From assembly GCF_000143415.4 (NCBI RefSeq), contig NW_003314323.1:624499-688498 (forward strand): a stretch of 64,000 nucleotides of DNA, given 5' to 3'. Source of the DNA: Selaginella moellendorffii. Taxonomy: Eukaryota; Streptophyta; Lycopodiopsida; Selaginellales; Selaginellaceae. Below the pieces are notes generated by a model. The model saw nothing but the letters and a program-made list of their open reading frames with translations, did no database searches and had not been told where the DNA came from. Positions 31,899-43,193 of the stretch are shown one piece after another; position 1 is the stretch's first letter; every line of letters begins with the position of its first letter. The position numbers and the translations under genes are program-made.

Positions 31899-32180
31899 GG
31901 CCAGTGAAGAATGCAAGAACTCTTTGCGCTAAGATTCCACAGTGAAACAAGCATAAAAAAACGCCGTCAATGCCAACCTGACGTATGATGATCGACTCCA
32001 CGAGTCCATGACCTCGAGCGCAAACTCTCATGATCATGAAATGAATCGAATTTATTGGTTTGTTGTTGCCAATGATACACCAGTATCTTAAACCTCTTGA
32101 AAAAATTCTTCTTCTCTACGTAGCGGGAAAATCTTTGCTTTCTATATGGCATGATAAGGATTAAACACCAATCCTACTCT
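31899..32180. other. Epoxide hydrolase upstream region
   Basis: No gene is seen. AT-rich sequence between the epoxide hydrolase start and the second tRNA-Asp. Confidence 0.4.
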
Positions 32181-32252
32181 CGCCGTTGCCGGGGATCGAA
32201 CCCGGGTCGTCCGCGTGACAGGCGGAAATACTCACCACTATACTACAACGAC
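32181..32252 (-). tRNA. trnD: tRNA-Asp (anticodon GUC), copy 2
   Basis: 72 nt on the minus strand with a fully paired acceptor stem (GTCGTTG/CAACGGC) and anticodon GTC. It is identical to copy 1 apart from one acceptor base. The immediate 5' flank (ctgtctagt) is also similar to that of copy 1 (ctgtctaat), so the two are a local duplication. Confidence 0.95.
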
Positions 32253-32462
32253 ACTAGACAGGAGACAACCGGGACGTTTTAGAAATGCTATAAAATCGTC
32301 GCGAGTTCCACACTTTGTTCTTGGCAGCGAGTTACCACATCTGATCATGCGTTGCTTCGCAATCACCCAAGGTGTGATTGATGGAAACTCTACTGCAGGA
32401 ACAAAAAAGAATACGACCGTATAGAATATAAAAGCCAGCCAAAAACAAAACACCGCCTCTCT

Positions 32463-34119
32463 TCACTTGAAGCACTTAGCCTCGAGCAGCTTCTCGCCCT
32501 CAATCACGTCCGGCTCTTCGAAGTAAGCGTTGATGCGCTCCTTGTGGACGTGATCCGTGGGGTCGGCCTTGGTCCACTCGTACAGCTCCAGATCGTAGCA
32601 CTCGTCCCTGACTTGCTGCGGGATCTCCGGCCCCCGGAACAGCCACACCCCCTTGATCTTGAACGGCGGTTGGTCGCCCAGGATGCAAATCTTGGCGAAC
32701 GCGTACTTCCGGATGAAATCCATGCGCTGCAGGAATCCCGACACCTTGTTCATCGTCACGAAAGGCACCGTGTTCTCATCGTTGTACTTGTAGTCGCAGA
32801 ACCACAGGGAGTATCCCTCGGGGTCATACATCTCCCAGAATCCTGCAAAGATTTGGGATCAAAATCAGCATTTTCAAGCGATCAATGGAAACACCACTTG
32901 TACCTTTGAGAGCAACTTCTGCGAAGTCCTTGGCCTTGGTGTTGGAGTAGAGCCTCTTCCAGTCGTCCAAAACCATGGGACTCGGTGGCAGCAAGTCGAG
33001 AGGATTCTTGGCTTTCGGCTTGGGAGCCTCCTCCTCATCAGCGGCCGGGGCCTCCTCTTTCGGCTTGGGTGGCGCCTCTTCCTTGGGCTTGGGCTTGGGA
33101 GCCTCCGCTTTCGCCTTTGATGGCCTTGGAGTCTGCGAGCCTCGCGGTGCCTGTCCCTTGGCAGGGGGAGGGGGGACCTCCACTGAACCACGGACAATCT
33201 CTCCGAGGATTTTCTTGAACGCCGGCTGAGCGGAAACGGTCCAGAAATATCTCTCGACGTGAGGGAAAGGGGCCATGAACTCCTCCGAAAAAACTCCCGA
33301 CCGGAATCCCCAGGTCAAGTTGCAGATCGTGATTACGTCCGCCAGGGTAACGAAGTGACCCACGAGATATGTCCGAGATGCGAGGTAACTGTTGAGGGCA
33401 CCGAAAGCCCGCTTGATCGCCTCAATGGCATGCTCTTCCACCTTCACAAGAATTACACAAGTCACAAACGCCTGGAGAACAGCTAGAAGGAGCAAAGTAC
33501 GAACCTCTGGCGCGTAAGGGAGGTATCCAAAGCGTGGATACAACCACCTCCCCAAGCTGGTATCGACTTCGGTAGTCGCGAAGTCAATCCACTGATCAAC
33601 GAGGGCCTAGAGAGAAAAAAGCAAAAACGTAAACATAGAACCTAGACATGGAAGATAGAAGCACAACAATGCTACTTACAGTCTGATACAGTGTCGACCC
33701 GGTCAGTTTTCCCTTGAGATTGGCCACTGAAAATCCAGCAAACAATGTTAGTACCTCTCTTGCCAAAACCAGGATCTTCTCACCGTATCTAGCAATCGCA
33801 TTGCTCTCACTGATCGGACCATCCGGTGTCTCTAGCACGGGCACCTAAAAGAAAATTCATCACAAATCGCCCAGCGCTCATCCAAAATTCTCACCTTTCC
33901 CAACGGATTCAGCTTCAAGAACTCGGGCGTCTTGTTGCTCACTCCCATCTCGAAATCAGGAACCAGATCGACCTTGACTCCCACAATCTCGGCCACGATG
34001 AGAACTTTGTGCGCATTTTTGTTGATCCCGGCATTCACATGGAGCACCTGCGCGAGAATTCAGCTGAGCGCCTGCAAATCGACGAGGAAAGAGAAGCAAT
34101 CACGCACCAGTCCCGCCAT
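32463..34119 (-). CDS. Translation elongation factor 1B gamma (eEF1B-gamma)
   Basis: Spliced gene on the minus strand. A first exon of four codons (ATG GCG GGA CTG) is followed by a GST-like N-terminal domain (VLHVNAGINKNAHKVLI, KVPVLETPDGPISESNAIARY, HFVTLADVITICNLTWGF). A Lys/Pro/Ala/Glu-rich linker comes next (repeats of PKPKEEAP), then the conserved C-terminal EF1G domain (NPLDLLPPSPMVLDDWKRLYSN, GYSLWFCDYKYNDENTVPF, NKVSGFLQRMDF), ending EAKCFK. It scaffolds the guanine-exchange complex that recharges eEF1A during translation. The length of about 415 aa is normal for plants. Confidence 0.95.
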
Positions 34120-34413
34120 CGCGCTCGCGCTCGGCCCTCCTCGTTGTTAACCCTAGCCGCCAATAAATCTTCATCTAGGGCTCGTTTGGACGCATCCCCG
34201 CCGTCTGTTCAGATCCGGCGAATATCCGAGAGCATCTATTTGCCGAACTCCCAGATTTTCCATTCAAGAACACTGGCTCGGCCAGATTTGTGGCAGTCTT
34301 AGGTAGGGAATCCAGGCGTTAGGTTCTCTTCTTTGAGCATGGCTGCGATCCTAGGGTCTCTTGCTCGATCGATTCTTTCTTCTAGAGCATGAGGAAGGTT
34401 TTTCGATCCAACG
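34120..34413. promoter_or_regulatory. Divergent promoter region between eEF1B-gamma and an unidentified gene
   Basis: 294 bp separate the two start codons. The sequence contains a telo-box-like AACCCTAG near 34146, as expected for a translation-factor promoter. No other gene is seen. Confidence 0.5.
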
Positions 34414-35618
34414 ATGGCGCTGGTGATCGGCGCGGCTGCATGGTGTGCTAAGACGCTGCTCGTCCTCTTCCCGCTCGAAATCCCCATTCTTGGCGGCAAC
34501 GCGGACGTGAGCGGCGGCAATATGAGCATCTGTGTCCCGGAGAATAGGCGCGAATGGATCCGCCAAGGAGAATCGCTCGTCAGATCCTCGATCGGGCGGG
34601 CGCTCTGCCAGGTACAATCCATATTTCGAATCACTGGATGGATATTTCGTGATCGCTGATCGATTTCCATCTCTCCAGGTCTTGGATCTCGTGATCGACA
34701 TCCCCGTGACCTCGCGCAAGTATGAATTCGCTCGCTCCCTGGCGGACAGGATCCTCGCGGACAACTCCCGCTATGGCGGCCCGGCGCTCAAGGAGATCAA
34801 CATCCGTGCGCTGGAAGGGGGATTCTCCCGGACTGTCTTCCTGCTCACCAAGTGCCTGGCACGCTTGCATCGCCAACAGCAGGTCGAGGCGTGGGCGTGG
34901 CCGTGGAGAATGCTCAAAGATCTCCCATTCTCGCTCATCTTCCACTGCCTTCCACCGCTGCTCACGTCCCTCAAGGACGGATTTGGCACCGCGCTACACA
35001 ACCCACTCATGCAGATGATCGTTCCCGCGGGACTGTCGAGCGCCTGCGATGGCGGCAGCAGCAGCAGCAGCAGCGAGATCGTGGCGGAGAAGCTGGCCAA
35101 CGAGCTGCTGTGGATGGCGCAGCGCCTCAAGCAAAACTCGGCGCTGGAGGTTGCCATACTCCACTGGAGCTCCGCCACCCAACTAGCCCAGTGGTCTCTC
35201 ACTTCCAGCTCTAGAGTCCAAAAGCTCCTCGTCAAGCTCTCAGGTAGCAACCATGATTTCTTTCTTTCTTCCTCCGGCCAACTCTGTTCTTTGTTTCTCT
35301 CTTAAAGCGTTTCTTTGCGCTGGGCTCGTTTCACTGGATGTGGAGCTCCAGCCCGAGGTAACTTTGCGATTGTTGCTTCTCTGGCTGCCGCTGCTGTGTA
35401 GAACGAGCCATGCAATCGACGAGACGACGCTGAGCTCCTCGGACAAGATCGACACGGAGCAAATCCTGTCCAAAGTCATCCAGCGCCTGCCCGATTCTTA
35501 CCAGGAGCTTGTTCTCGCGATGTGGCTCACCGAGTACGTTGGTTCCTCGTCCGACTGGCCAAACATCCAAGGCTGCTACCACGGCTGGTGCCAGTCGACC
35601 CGCAAGCTCTACTATTGA
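34414..35618 (+). CDS. Plant protein of unknown function
   Basis: Three exons: 34414-34611, a second from about 34679 to 35242, and a third from about 35308 to 35618. The start is MALVIGAAAWCAKTLLVLFP and the end is GCYHGWCQSTRKLYY. It has several Leu-rich helices (LEVAILHWSSATQLAQWSL; RLLLLWLPLLCRTSH) and a polyserine run (SSSSSS) encoded by an AGC repeat near 35060. The DWPNIQGCYHGWC ending reminds me of plant BTB-related proteins, but no BTB domain is visible, so I do not name it. The N-terminus is hydrophobic and might be a short signal or membrane segment. Confidence 0.6.
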
Positions 35619-35719
35619 TGGGAATAAGTATTCTTTGATATTGTTCGCGAGAAGAGGTACGTAGGACTTCCTGTAAGTATTTGAAGCGGTTTAATGTCCA
35701 TTGGTGTGTTTTTGCGTTC

Positions 35720-37297
35720 TTATAACTCGGTGACGGTCTTGCCATGGACGAATTTCAGTGCCATGACGACGGTTTTGAGCAGTGCCACTGCCGCAGTGGA
35801 GAGATTTTCTAAGAATTCTTCAGTTGTGGGCCGCACGCCGTCGACGATGTCAGTGACTGACTTGAGAAGAATCGCTGGAACTGACAGGAGATTTGTCACG
35901 TACACGACTGCTGCTCCCTGCGAAGAACGAAACGAGTTAAAAACAAAGGCAAGCTTTTGATTTTGCGTTTTGCCTCCATGTCTTTGATGGAGGCGTCGTT
36001 CGATTTGATTAGCTGCTCGTCTTGCTGGGTCATGTCTAAAGAGTTTCCAGTCGAGAGGTTGCCTTCCTGATAAAAGAGAGAGAGCTTATAAGAAACTAAA
36101 GCATGCTTGTAGAGACAACCTTGAAACCAAGAGCAGCGATCATGTTTGGGACTGGGGTACACTTTGTGGTGGCAATGCCATACGTATCGAAGATCTGGAA
36201 GAACAAGGAAGAAAAGAACAGAGGATCAAATCAAAAGTTATAGGAGGGACGCACCGGGATGGGGATTCTTCGATCGTGATAGGCTACTTGAGTCGCGAGA
36301 AAAACGTCTCCAACGCAAGCTCCTTTTGCCTGGAGATTTGTAAAAGGAATTCGATCGATCCACCACCGATGCAAGCTTATCATTCGTCACCTTGAATCCT
36401 CCGGCAGTCCCAGCATTGATCACCAGGTCGGGTTGTAGAGCCTGGATCGCCGCGAATGTCGCAAGAGCTAATGGTACAGTTCCTACGTTGTCTACTCCTG
36501 CCAAGAACAAAAAATTTGTTTTAAGAAAATCACGAAGCATGGAAACTAGACAACAATTTCTTCAAGCATGAGAAGAACCAAACTATCAAGTTACCAAAGA
36601 AAATCACGATGAAAATTTCTTCAAGCATGAGAAGAACCAAACTACAAAGAAAATCACGATGAAAATTTCTTCAAGTATGAGAAGAACCAAAACTATCAAG
36701 TTATCAAAAAAATCACGATGGAAACTAAACAAAAATTTCTTCAAGCATGAGAACCAAACTATCAAATACAACCACGAGAAATAAATCTAAACAATCATAG
36801 ATAGACTTGCTAAGAACACAAAGACAATTTGTCACAAAATGTCTTCCAAGAGAAAGAACCAAACTGTCATAGATTTGCTAACACGAAGAATCTATTGCTA
36901 AAACACAAAGAGCAACAAGAACACCAAGCAAGAGAAACAAAGAAAGACTCGCGTACCAAAAATGGGGCATTTCCCAGGCACTACCACATCAATGTCGAAT
37001 AGTCCCTCCAGGCTCCCAGTGTATCGGATCCACGGCACGCCCTTTGGAAAACTGATCCAAGCAAGAGCACAGAAGTGATCCAAATCCGAGCTAAGGCGAG
37101 CAGTGCGAGGGATTTTGGGGGCTTACATTGCCGAATCGGCCTGCGTGAGCTTGAGCACATCCACGATCGGCATCGCCTCGGCGTGCATTGCTTAAGGGAA
37201 TCGCTGTGATCAGGATGATCCATCGACATAGCAAGGACTTACCGATCACAAGGAGGACTCTCTGGATTGGCTTCGCCGGATTGATCGAGTTCTCCAT
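35720..37297 (-). CDS. MTN: 5'-methylthioadenosine nucleosidase
   Basis: Spliced gene on the minus strand starting MENSINPAKPIQRVLLVI at 37297. Family features in order: AMHAEAMPIVD with the acidic active-site region, FPKGVPWIRYTG, GVDNVGTVPLALATFAAIQA, PDLVINAGTAGGF, KGACVGDVFLATQVAYHDRR, STGNSLDM, KDMEGAAV with the catalytic glutamate, and TDIVDGVRPTTEEFLENL near the end. The enzyme removes adenine from methylthioadenosine in the Yang (methionine salvage) cycle in the cytosol. One intron (about 36510-36955) is unusually long for this region because it contains a minisatellite. The start codon is only 40 bp from the divergent carrier gene. Confidence 0.93.
36530..36780. repeat. Minisatellite in an MTN intron
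   Basis: Roughly four tandem copies of a 55-70 bp unit containing 'aatttcttcaagcatgagaa' and 'gaaaatcacgatg', with small length changes between copies. It enlarges the intron to about 450 bp. Confidence 0.8.
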
Positions 37298-37337
37298 TTA
37301 AAAAAACCCTAAGTGATATTTTGGGGTTTTACACGAA
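37298..37337. promoter_or_regulatory. 40-bp divergent spacer with telo box
   Basis: Only 40 bp separate the MTN start codon (minus) from the carrier start codon (plus). It contains the telo-box core AAACCCTAA at 37304-37312. Each gene's core promoter must overlap the other's 5' region, or one of the true start codons lies further in. Confidence 0.6.
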
Positions 37338-39388
37338 ATGGAGGATGGCGATGGCGATGGCGCCAAGTCTCTCGGCGCTCTCGTCGTGGCGCCGGACGCG
37401 CCATCGCCAGATTTTCTCCTCTTCGACAGCAGTGGAGAAATCCGGCTCCAGGGCGAGCGCAAGCGGCGTAGGAGGCGGCTAGGTTTCGTGAAATCCATCG
37501 CCAGGTTCGTGTCCAGGCAGCTCAGCAACGCGAATCGCTATGTCGATCCGGTCTTGCTTGTTCCGAGCGATCGAGGAGGCTGCCGGCTCCATTACAGCGA
37601 GATTTTCCACCGGAAATGCCTCTCTTGCAATGCTGGCCCAGGTTTGGAGTTTAATGGAGCGGCGATCTCAGTTCTTAGCCGGTGTAGCGCGGCTACGTCT
37701 TGGAATTCCGGGAATGTGAGACTTAAAAGCCAGGAGCTGGAAAAAGTGAGCAAGCTTGGAGATATTGATCGCAGCAGCAGTGATGGTGTCAGTGTTTCTA
37801 CGACGATGGTTAATTCTAGCTTGCTGGACGAACTGGTCGACGACGATCAAAGTAGATTTTCCCAGCTTCAAGAGATGTCAGTTTCTTCTTCCCAGGTCCA
37901 AAGCATGCCATCTTCGACGCAAGATTTGGGCGTCAAGCTCGCCGAGAACTTAAGCTTGAAGGCTGTGCCGAACGAACCAAAGTCTACAAACTTGAAGCTT
38001 GGTGAAGAGCTGGTGGCAGAAGAGAAGCGGAAGAGTGCAAGTTGCGGCAAAAATCACGCGGTTGCTGGTGCTCTTGCTGGAGTTTTTGTGAGCTTGTGCT
38101 TGCATCCTCTCGACACCGTCAAGACCGTGATCCAGTCCAAGAACACCGGGAAGCAAGCGATCTTGCCGATTGTTGCGTCCATTGTATCTACGAGGGGTAC
38201 GTACTTTTGCAATGCTCTTGTTTTTCTTGGAGGTTAGTGATAATTCTGTTGTTTAGTTTTGCAGGTGTCTCTGGTTTGTACAGAGGTTTAGGAAGCAATC
38301 TCGCGTCGTCGGCCCCTATATCGGCAATCTACACGTTTACGTATGAAACCATGAAAGCGGCGTTGCTACCACGCCTTCCAGAGGTAACGCACACAATCAC
38401 TGGAAACCGTAACCATTTATAACTTCGATTGTTTTTCCTATGTAGGAATACCACTCGCTCGCTCATTGCGCTGCCGGGGGCTGTGCCAGCATCGCTACGT
38501 CTCTTGTTTACACACCAAGTGAGCGTGTGAAGCAGCAAATGCAAATTGGAGCAGTGTATCGAAATAGCTGGTGGGCTTTCAGTATTCTCTGCTGCTCACG
38601 TATTAGAAACCATGGATGGCAGGCTGGCTTTTGTTGGCATTCTACAAAGAGGAGGCCTTCCGGCGCTGTATGCAGGATGGGAAGCCGTCCTCTGCCGCAA
38701 TGTTCCACAATCGGTTATCAAAGTGAGCTGCATTGCCTTGGGCTTTTGAGTTTTCCTCAACGCTTTGAAACAGTTCTTCACGTACGAAGCTTTGAAGCAC
38801 CGTGTTCTTCGTGATTCTCCTCCGGACACGCATCTCACCAATTTGCAGACGGTAAGGACAAGATGTTCACATCACTTCGAGCGTGATAACAGATTGTCTG
38901 GGTATGGAAAAATCTGTAGCTCGCGTGTGGAGGACTTGCAGGATCGACGGCAGCCTTATTTACCACACCTTTTGACGTGGTGAAGACAAGATTGCAGACA
39001 CAGGTATCTTTGACTGCACAGTTTCTTTCCTTCACGTTAACTTGGGCGATTTCTTTCTTCCAGACAATCGGATCGCAACATCAATACAGCAGCGTCTTAA
39101 ATGCCTTGCAGATGATAACCAGAGACGAAGGCATTCGAAGTTTATACAGGTAAAGAGCTCGATCAAAAACTAGTAGCGACTTTGCGCGATTGATCCTTCT
39201 TTGCTTCCAGGGGTCTCATCCCGAGACTGGCGATCTACGTCTCGCAGGGAGCGCTGTTCTTCGCGTCCTACGAGTTTTTCAAGAGGGCTCTGGCAATGGA
39301 AGCGCGAAGCTATCAAACTCCAAAAAGCGTTTCTTCCGACGGCTCGGAGGCTAGCCGCCGGAGACGAGCTCTTTTGAGCGCCGCGTGA
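37338..39388 (+). CDS. Mitochondrial carrier family protein with long N-terminal extension
   Basis: The first exon encodes about 250 residues before the first carrier repeat: an acidic start (MEDGDGDG), a basic patch (GERKRRRRRLGFVKS) and a Ser-rich stretch. Three carrier modules follow with signature motifs: HPLDTVKT (repeat 1), TPSERVKQQ (repeat 2, degenerate) and TPFDVVKTRLQT (repeat 3), plus GLYRGLGSNL, ALYAGWEAVLCRN and SLYRGLIPRL. The sequence resembles plant carriers of the S-adenosylmethionine/MfL group. It probably sits in the inner membrane of mitochondria or plastids; the substrate cannot be read from the sequence. An upstream AUG is not needed; 37338 is the first ATG after the telo box. 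Confidence 0.85.
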
Positions 39389-39589
39389 TTAATTAGTTAG
39401 TTTAACGCTAACGGAAATGATTTATAGTTAACCAGCCTGCCACGTCGTTCCCGCTGGTCCTGGAAATTTGAATCCTCGTTTTTTGTATACGTTGAGCTCA
39501 AAGAAGGGGGAAGAGAAGAGGAAAGAGAAGAGGAAAGAGAAGAGGGAAGATTTTTAGGGCGTGTCGCGGCGGTGAGCTCCAGAGGCCCG
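39389..39589. other. Short gap with GA-rich tract
   Basis: No gene is seen. A purine-rich run (39497-39551, 'agaagaggaaagagaag' repeats) lies just before the next gene and may be a GA-rich promoter element or 5' UTR. Confidence 0.5.
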
Positions 39590-40670
39590 ATGGCGGAGGA
39601 GGGAGGAGCGATCGTGACAAAGGCGGCGGCGGCGGCTCTTGCTCCTCCTCCTCCTCCGTGCGCTGAGGGCAAGGAGAATGTGGCTCCGGACGGCGAGCAA
39701 GGGATCATTGGAAGCCCTCTTCCCGATGGATTTCCTCGCAGGCCGCTCCAGGATATCACTCAGGTGCTCGAATCGGACAATGTAAGCGTAAGGCTAGAGT
39801 GTAGATCTTTAGGTAGGAAGACACTGTTTCGTCGACTGTTTTTGAGTGGATGTAGAGTATTTTCGATGGAACAGTGTGTTTGCCTGTGTAGATGGTCTCT
39901 TTCTTTTTTCTTCTTGGTTTCTTCTTTGTAGGTGGCCTCTTTCGTTTTCTTCTTTCTTTTGGTTTTAAAAGTGGGCTGCCTTGACTCTACAGAGAACCGA
40001 GAGCATAACGATCACTTGCACTGGACAGTCCAAAACAACTCGGGCCAAGAAATGCATTGCAACAAAAACTACGACGACATGCAAGGTAGTGTTGGCTTTT
40101 GCTGTGCAAATCACTGCTGATCGATGTGCTCTCGTCACAGGGCAAAGAAAACAGACGTGGCAAGTCGCGAACGGGCCTCGAGCAAGGTATGATCACGATA
40201 GACAGACATGTCTCATTCCACAGCACAGTGCTAAATCGATTTCCCTCTTGCTTTTTTAATCCTTCCAGTGGTACTTGTCACGAGCTCCAAGATGCAGCAG
40301 GCCCAAGGCGATTCTCTAACAGTGGTGAGATCTCCACAATGCCTTTGAAGCTTAGCGCTTGGCAATATCTAACTAGTGTTGGATTTCGAAACAGGAAACC
40401 TTGGACGACATAAAACAAGCTTACACGCCGTCGCAATCCACAGTTCACTCAGCGCAAACTACAAGTCGCTCCAGACACAGCGATGGCGAAAAACAAGAGG
40501 ATGCCGCAGCAGAGGGTACGCTCCAACCTGGTGCCGCGGCTCTAGGCGACGAAGGGGAAGATTCCGGTGTGGTTTTGCGGAAAAAGAAGAGGAAATCTCA
40601 GGCACAAGCACAGGCAACGGCAGCCGCGAAGCCAAAACACAACAAGAGCAGCATTCTCAAGTTCAGGTGA
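39590..40670 (+). CDS. Small nuclear-type protein with two KEN boxes and a D-box-like motif
   Basis: Five exons: 39590-39781, about 39993-40085, 40141-40185, 40269-40328 and 40396-40670, giving roughly 220 aa. The N-terminus has an Ala/Pro-rich stretch, then GKENVAP (KEN box) and RRPLQDITQ, which is close to a D-box (RxxLxxI). A second KEN occurs in GKENRRGKSRT. The rest is rich in Lys, Thr, Ser and Gln, with a basic patch (RKKKRKS) that could be a nuclear signal, ending SILKFR. I do not recognise the family. The combined degrons would fit a cell-cycle protein destroyed by the anaphase-promoting complex, but this is inference from short motifs. Confidence 0.65.
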
Positions 40671-41686
40671 CCAACTTGGTCCCCTTGTCTCAACTTCATC
40701 TGATAAAAAAAAAGTGGCTAAAGTGCTTAGGACTAAATCTTAGTTGAGCTTGAAACTATTAATTGTACATCTCTTGAATTAGCATATTTGATTTAGATTT
40801 CTAGAGGTCTTGCATACAATATCCACCAACGCTATGGAACATTAGTAGAAAAAATAACTCTTATAGAAATGCGATTGTAATGCCCACTAACAGAAAAACT
40901 ATTATGCTAATAAGATGAGTATGTAATCCACTATATTAATATTGTGCAGAAGAACACTCTCATGGCTCTAGGATTCCCAAGGAGACACCTTCCGGCTTCT
41001 ATGATTGTGGGTGGGGCTCTCTCTCTCTCTTCGTCACCTTTTGGAATGGGTGGGGTCCTGGCCAAACATTCCATCTACAAAAGAAAAAGTAGCATATATT
41101 GTTAAATTAAAAGAGAAAATGTTCTTTGTCAAGCACAATACTGATGGAATGAATCAAATAATATTTCTGTGCTCATGCTTTGCATTTGTGTTATCTAATG
41201 AAGTGAAATATGTTTTTTTGACAATTTATTTTATATTTTTACAGGGCTGCATGTACCGCAAGCACAATAGAAGTGTTGCTAAATTGTCAAAACAATTTTT
41301 AAACTCACGATCTATATTAGAAATATACACAACAATCTTTTTCTAATGTAAAAAACAATTAAAAGGATGCCGTGTCTCTTTTGCAGCTTTTTCTTCCTCT
41401 CCTTATCTATGTGATCTTTTAAGCCACTAGCCAACAATTGATAGATCTACTGGTGCGTCGCATTTTTCCACCACTTTTTCTTTGTTACAGATCATAAGAG
41501 CCTTGATCTTCTTGATAGCAATTGAAGGCATCCACAAACTGATCTCTTCAGGATTATACATCGATACAAGTGATATGGACTTGTTCCAGTAGAAATCTAC
41601 GTAGCCAGATCAAAAAAGAGAGAAACAAACAAGTAGAAATTGACAAGAAAAGGCGATAAAAAGGTAAAAAAGGCAAACAACTCTTT
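40671..41686. other. AT-rich intergenic region, no gene seen
   Basis: Low-complexity AT-rich DNA with a (CT) run near 41019. The longest open frame (41005-41346) has no recognisable features and reads like chance. It probably includes the 3' end of the 39590 gene. Confidence 0.5.
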
Positions 41687-42100
41687 CTACCTTGTGTGAC
41701 CAGTCCACAGGTACCTTCCCTTCTTCCAGCACACGACGATCCTCTTGTGGCACAGAAGCTGATCGATGGGAACGTAAACCGGGGAAGTTTCCAAGTTGAT
41801 CATGTTCAAGTAGTGGTGATACCGGTGGTGGTCGTGGTGGCGATCGGGGATCTCCTCCTCCTCCTCCTCGCCATAGACCATGACGAGCGCGGCGTTGTGG
41901 CGGCTCGCATCGTCCAGCTCCAGCCGGATCACTGCCGTCGACCACGGCTCGATTTGGTACCGCATCTCTTGCCTCCAAATGCCCCTTCCTTCCTTGAGCA
42001 GCAGCGTTCGATCGGTTTGATTCTCGATCATGGTTAGAACGTAGCCGGAATTGGGACTGGAGGAGCTCCCGCTGCCACTGTTGCTACTGCTGCTTGCCAT
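41687..42100 (-). CDS. Unidentified 137-aa protein, beta-rich
   Basis: A single open frame from ATG 42100. After a Ser/Gly-rich start (MASSSSNSGSGSSSS) come GYVLTMIENQTDRTLLLKEG, RGIWRQEMRYQIEPWSTAVI, an acidic stretch (GEEEEEEIPD), a His-rich run (DRHHDHHRYHHYLN) and KRIVVCWKKGRYLWTG. The pattern 'IENQTDRTL... W... IEPWSTAVIRLE' resembles small beta-sandwich proteins that bind membranes or lipids, such as the aegerolysin type. I cannot confirm that and give no function. No signal peptide. A TATA-like motif on the minus strand near 42155 fits expression. Confidence 0.5.
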   Translation of the reverse strand: MASSSSNSGSGSSSSPNSGYVLTMIENQTDRTLLLKEGRGIWRQEMRYQIEPWSTAVIRLELDDASRHNAALVMVYGEEEEEEIPDRHHDHHRYHHYLNMINLETSPVYVPIDQLLCHKRIVVCWKKGRYLWTGHTR

Positions 42101-42784
42101 TTCTCTATGCTCTCCGTGAATTGATATCTATGTATCGCGAGCACGCTAGGTACTATAAGGTAGAGTGTAGTATCTTAAGAACTTATCTACAACTCATGGA
42201 AATTCACACACATACACTGAGGAGATTCCTGAATTCTTGGATCATCAAGCTCAAGCTGTGAGTTGCTAGTGAGAAATGTGTGCGTTTTCCAGAATAACTC
42301 TGGATCTTCAATGTATGTTCCTCTTTAAATTGTTTCAAGCAAAGCAGAGAGGAAGAGAACCAACAAAAGGGACAAAAATAAGAGGAAAATGGAGAAGCAA
42401 GGGAATGTTGTCACAATGAGGTAATGCCCTTGTGTACATATTGTGTGTATTTATATGTGATAATAGTTACCACCACGTAAATCGCTTTTTTACCATGCAG
42501 GCGGCAGCCGCATGGTAGAAACAAAAAATAAAACCAGACCTTGTATTTCTAGTGGACAGAGTGAAAACACATCCCCCGGGGTAAAAAATCTCTCTCAATT
42601 CCAACAGTTTATATTATTCAAGCCAAGCTATTAATTATTATTAATTATTTTAGATTAGTTTTGATCTGTTGTGCTCTTTCTCTCCACATATGATGGAAGG
42701 GAGAGTCTTTATCTTGGCCAGCATGGCATCTAGCTGTTTGTCCCAACCAGTGCCAATTTATGCCAGGCTTGTGGGGAGAAAAAT

Positions 42785-42807
42785 GGGAGAACCAAGTTGG
42801 TTCTCCC
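42785..42807. repeat. 23-bp near-perfect palindrome
   Basis: Arms GGGAGAACCAA and TTGGTTCTCCC are separated by one base. It could be a hairpin or a dimer-binding site. The flanks do not extend the pairing enough for a microRNA precursor. Confidence 0.8.
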
Positions 42808-43193
42808 TTGATGCAGGGAGTCCTTGTAAGCTCAAACCAAATATCTTGACATCTTCTCACAAACAAAGGACACACCATCACAGAAAAGCTAAAGGACCAA
42901 ATGCATGAATTTCTACAAAGTCCAAACTGTGGGTGTTTGGGTGGTACAAGCGAGCGCCCAGCGTGTATATTATTGTTTCTAGCCGGAATGGCGTGCAACA
43001 TAAGAGACGAAGGCAACCAATTCAAAGAGTTTGGTGGCCAGGACACAAAAGACTCGCCCCCGTACTTTTTTTCGACGTATATAAATACGTGAGGCTCCCA
43101 GTTGATGAGATAGACCCCCTGGATGCTGCCAATCATGATGCACGACGTAAGATTCCCCGTAGTTATCAAATATCAATGGGATTAGCGCCAAAG

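Noticed and set aside
42660-43000. MicroRNA precursor around the palindrome
   Set aside because: The arms beyond the 23-bp palindrome do not pair, and no known plant miRNA sequence was recognised.
42645-43169. 174-codon minus-strand frame upstream of the exostosin gene
   Set aside because: No conserved features, no plausible start context, and it crosses two plus-strand TATA motifs.
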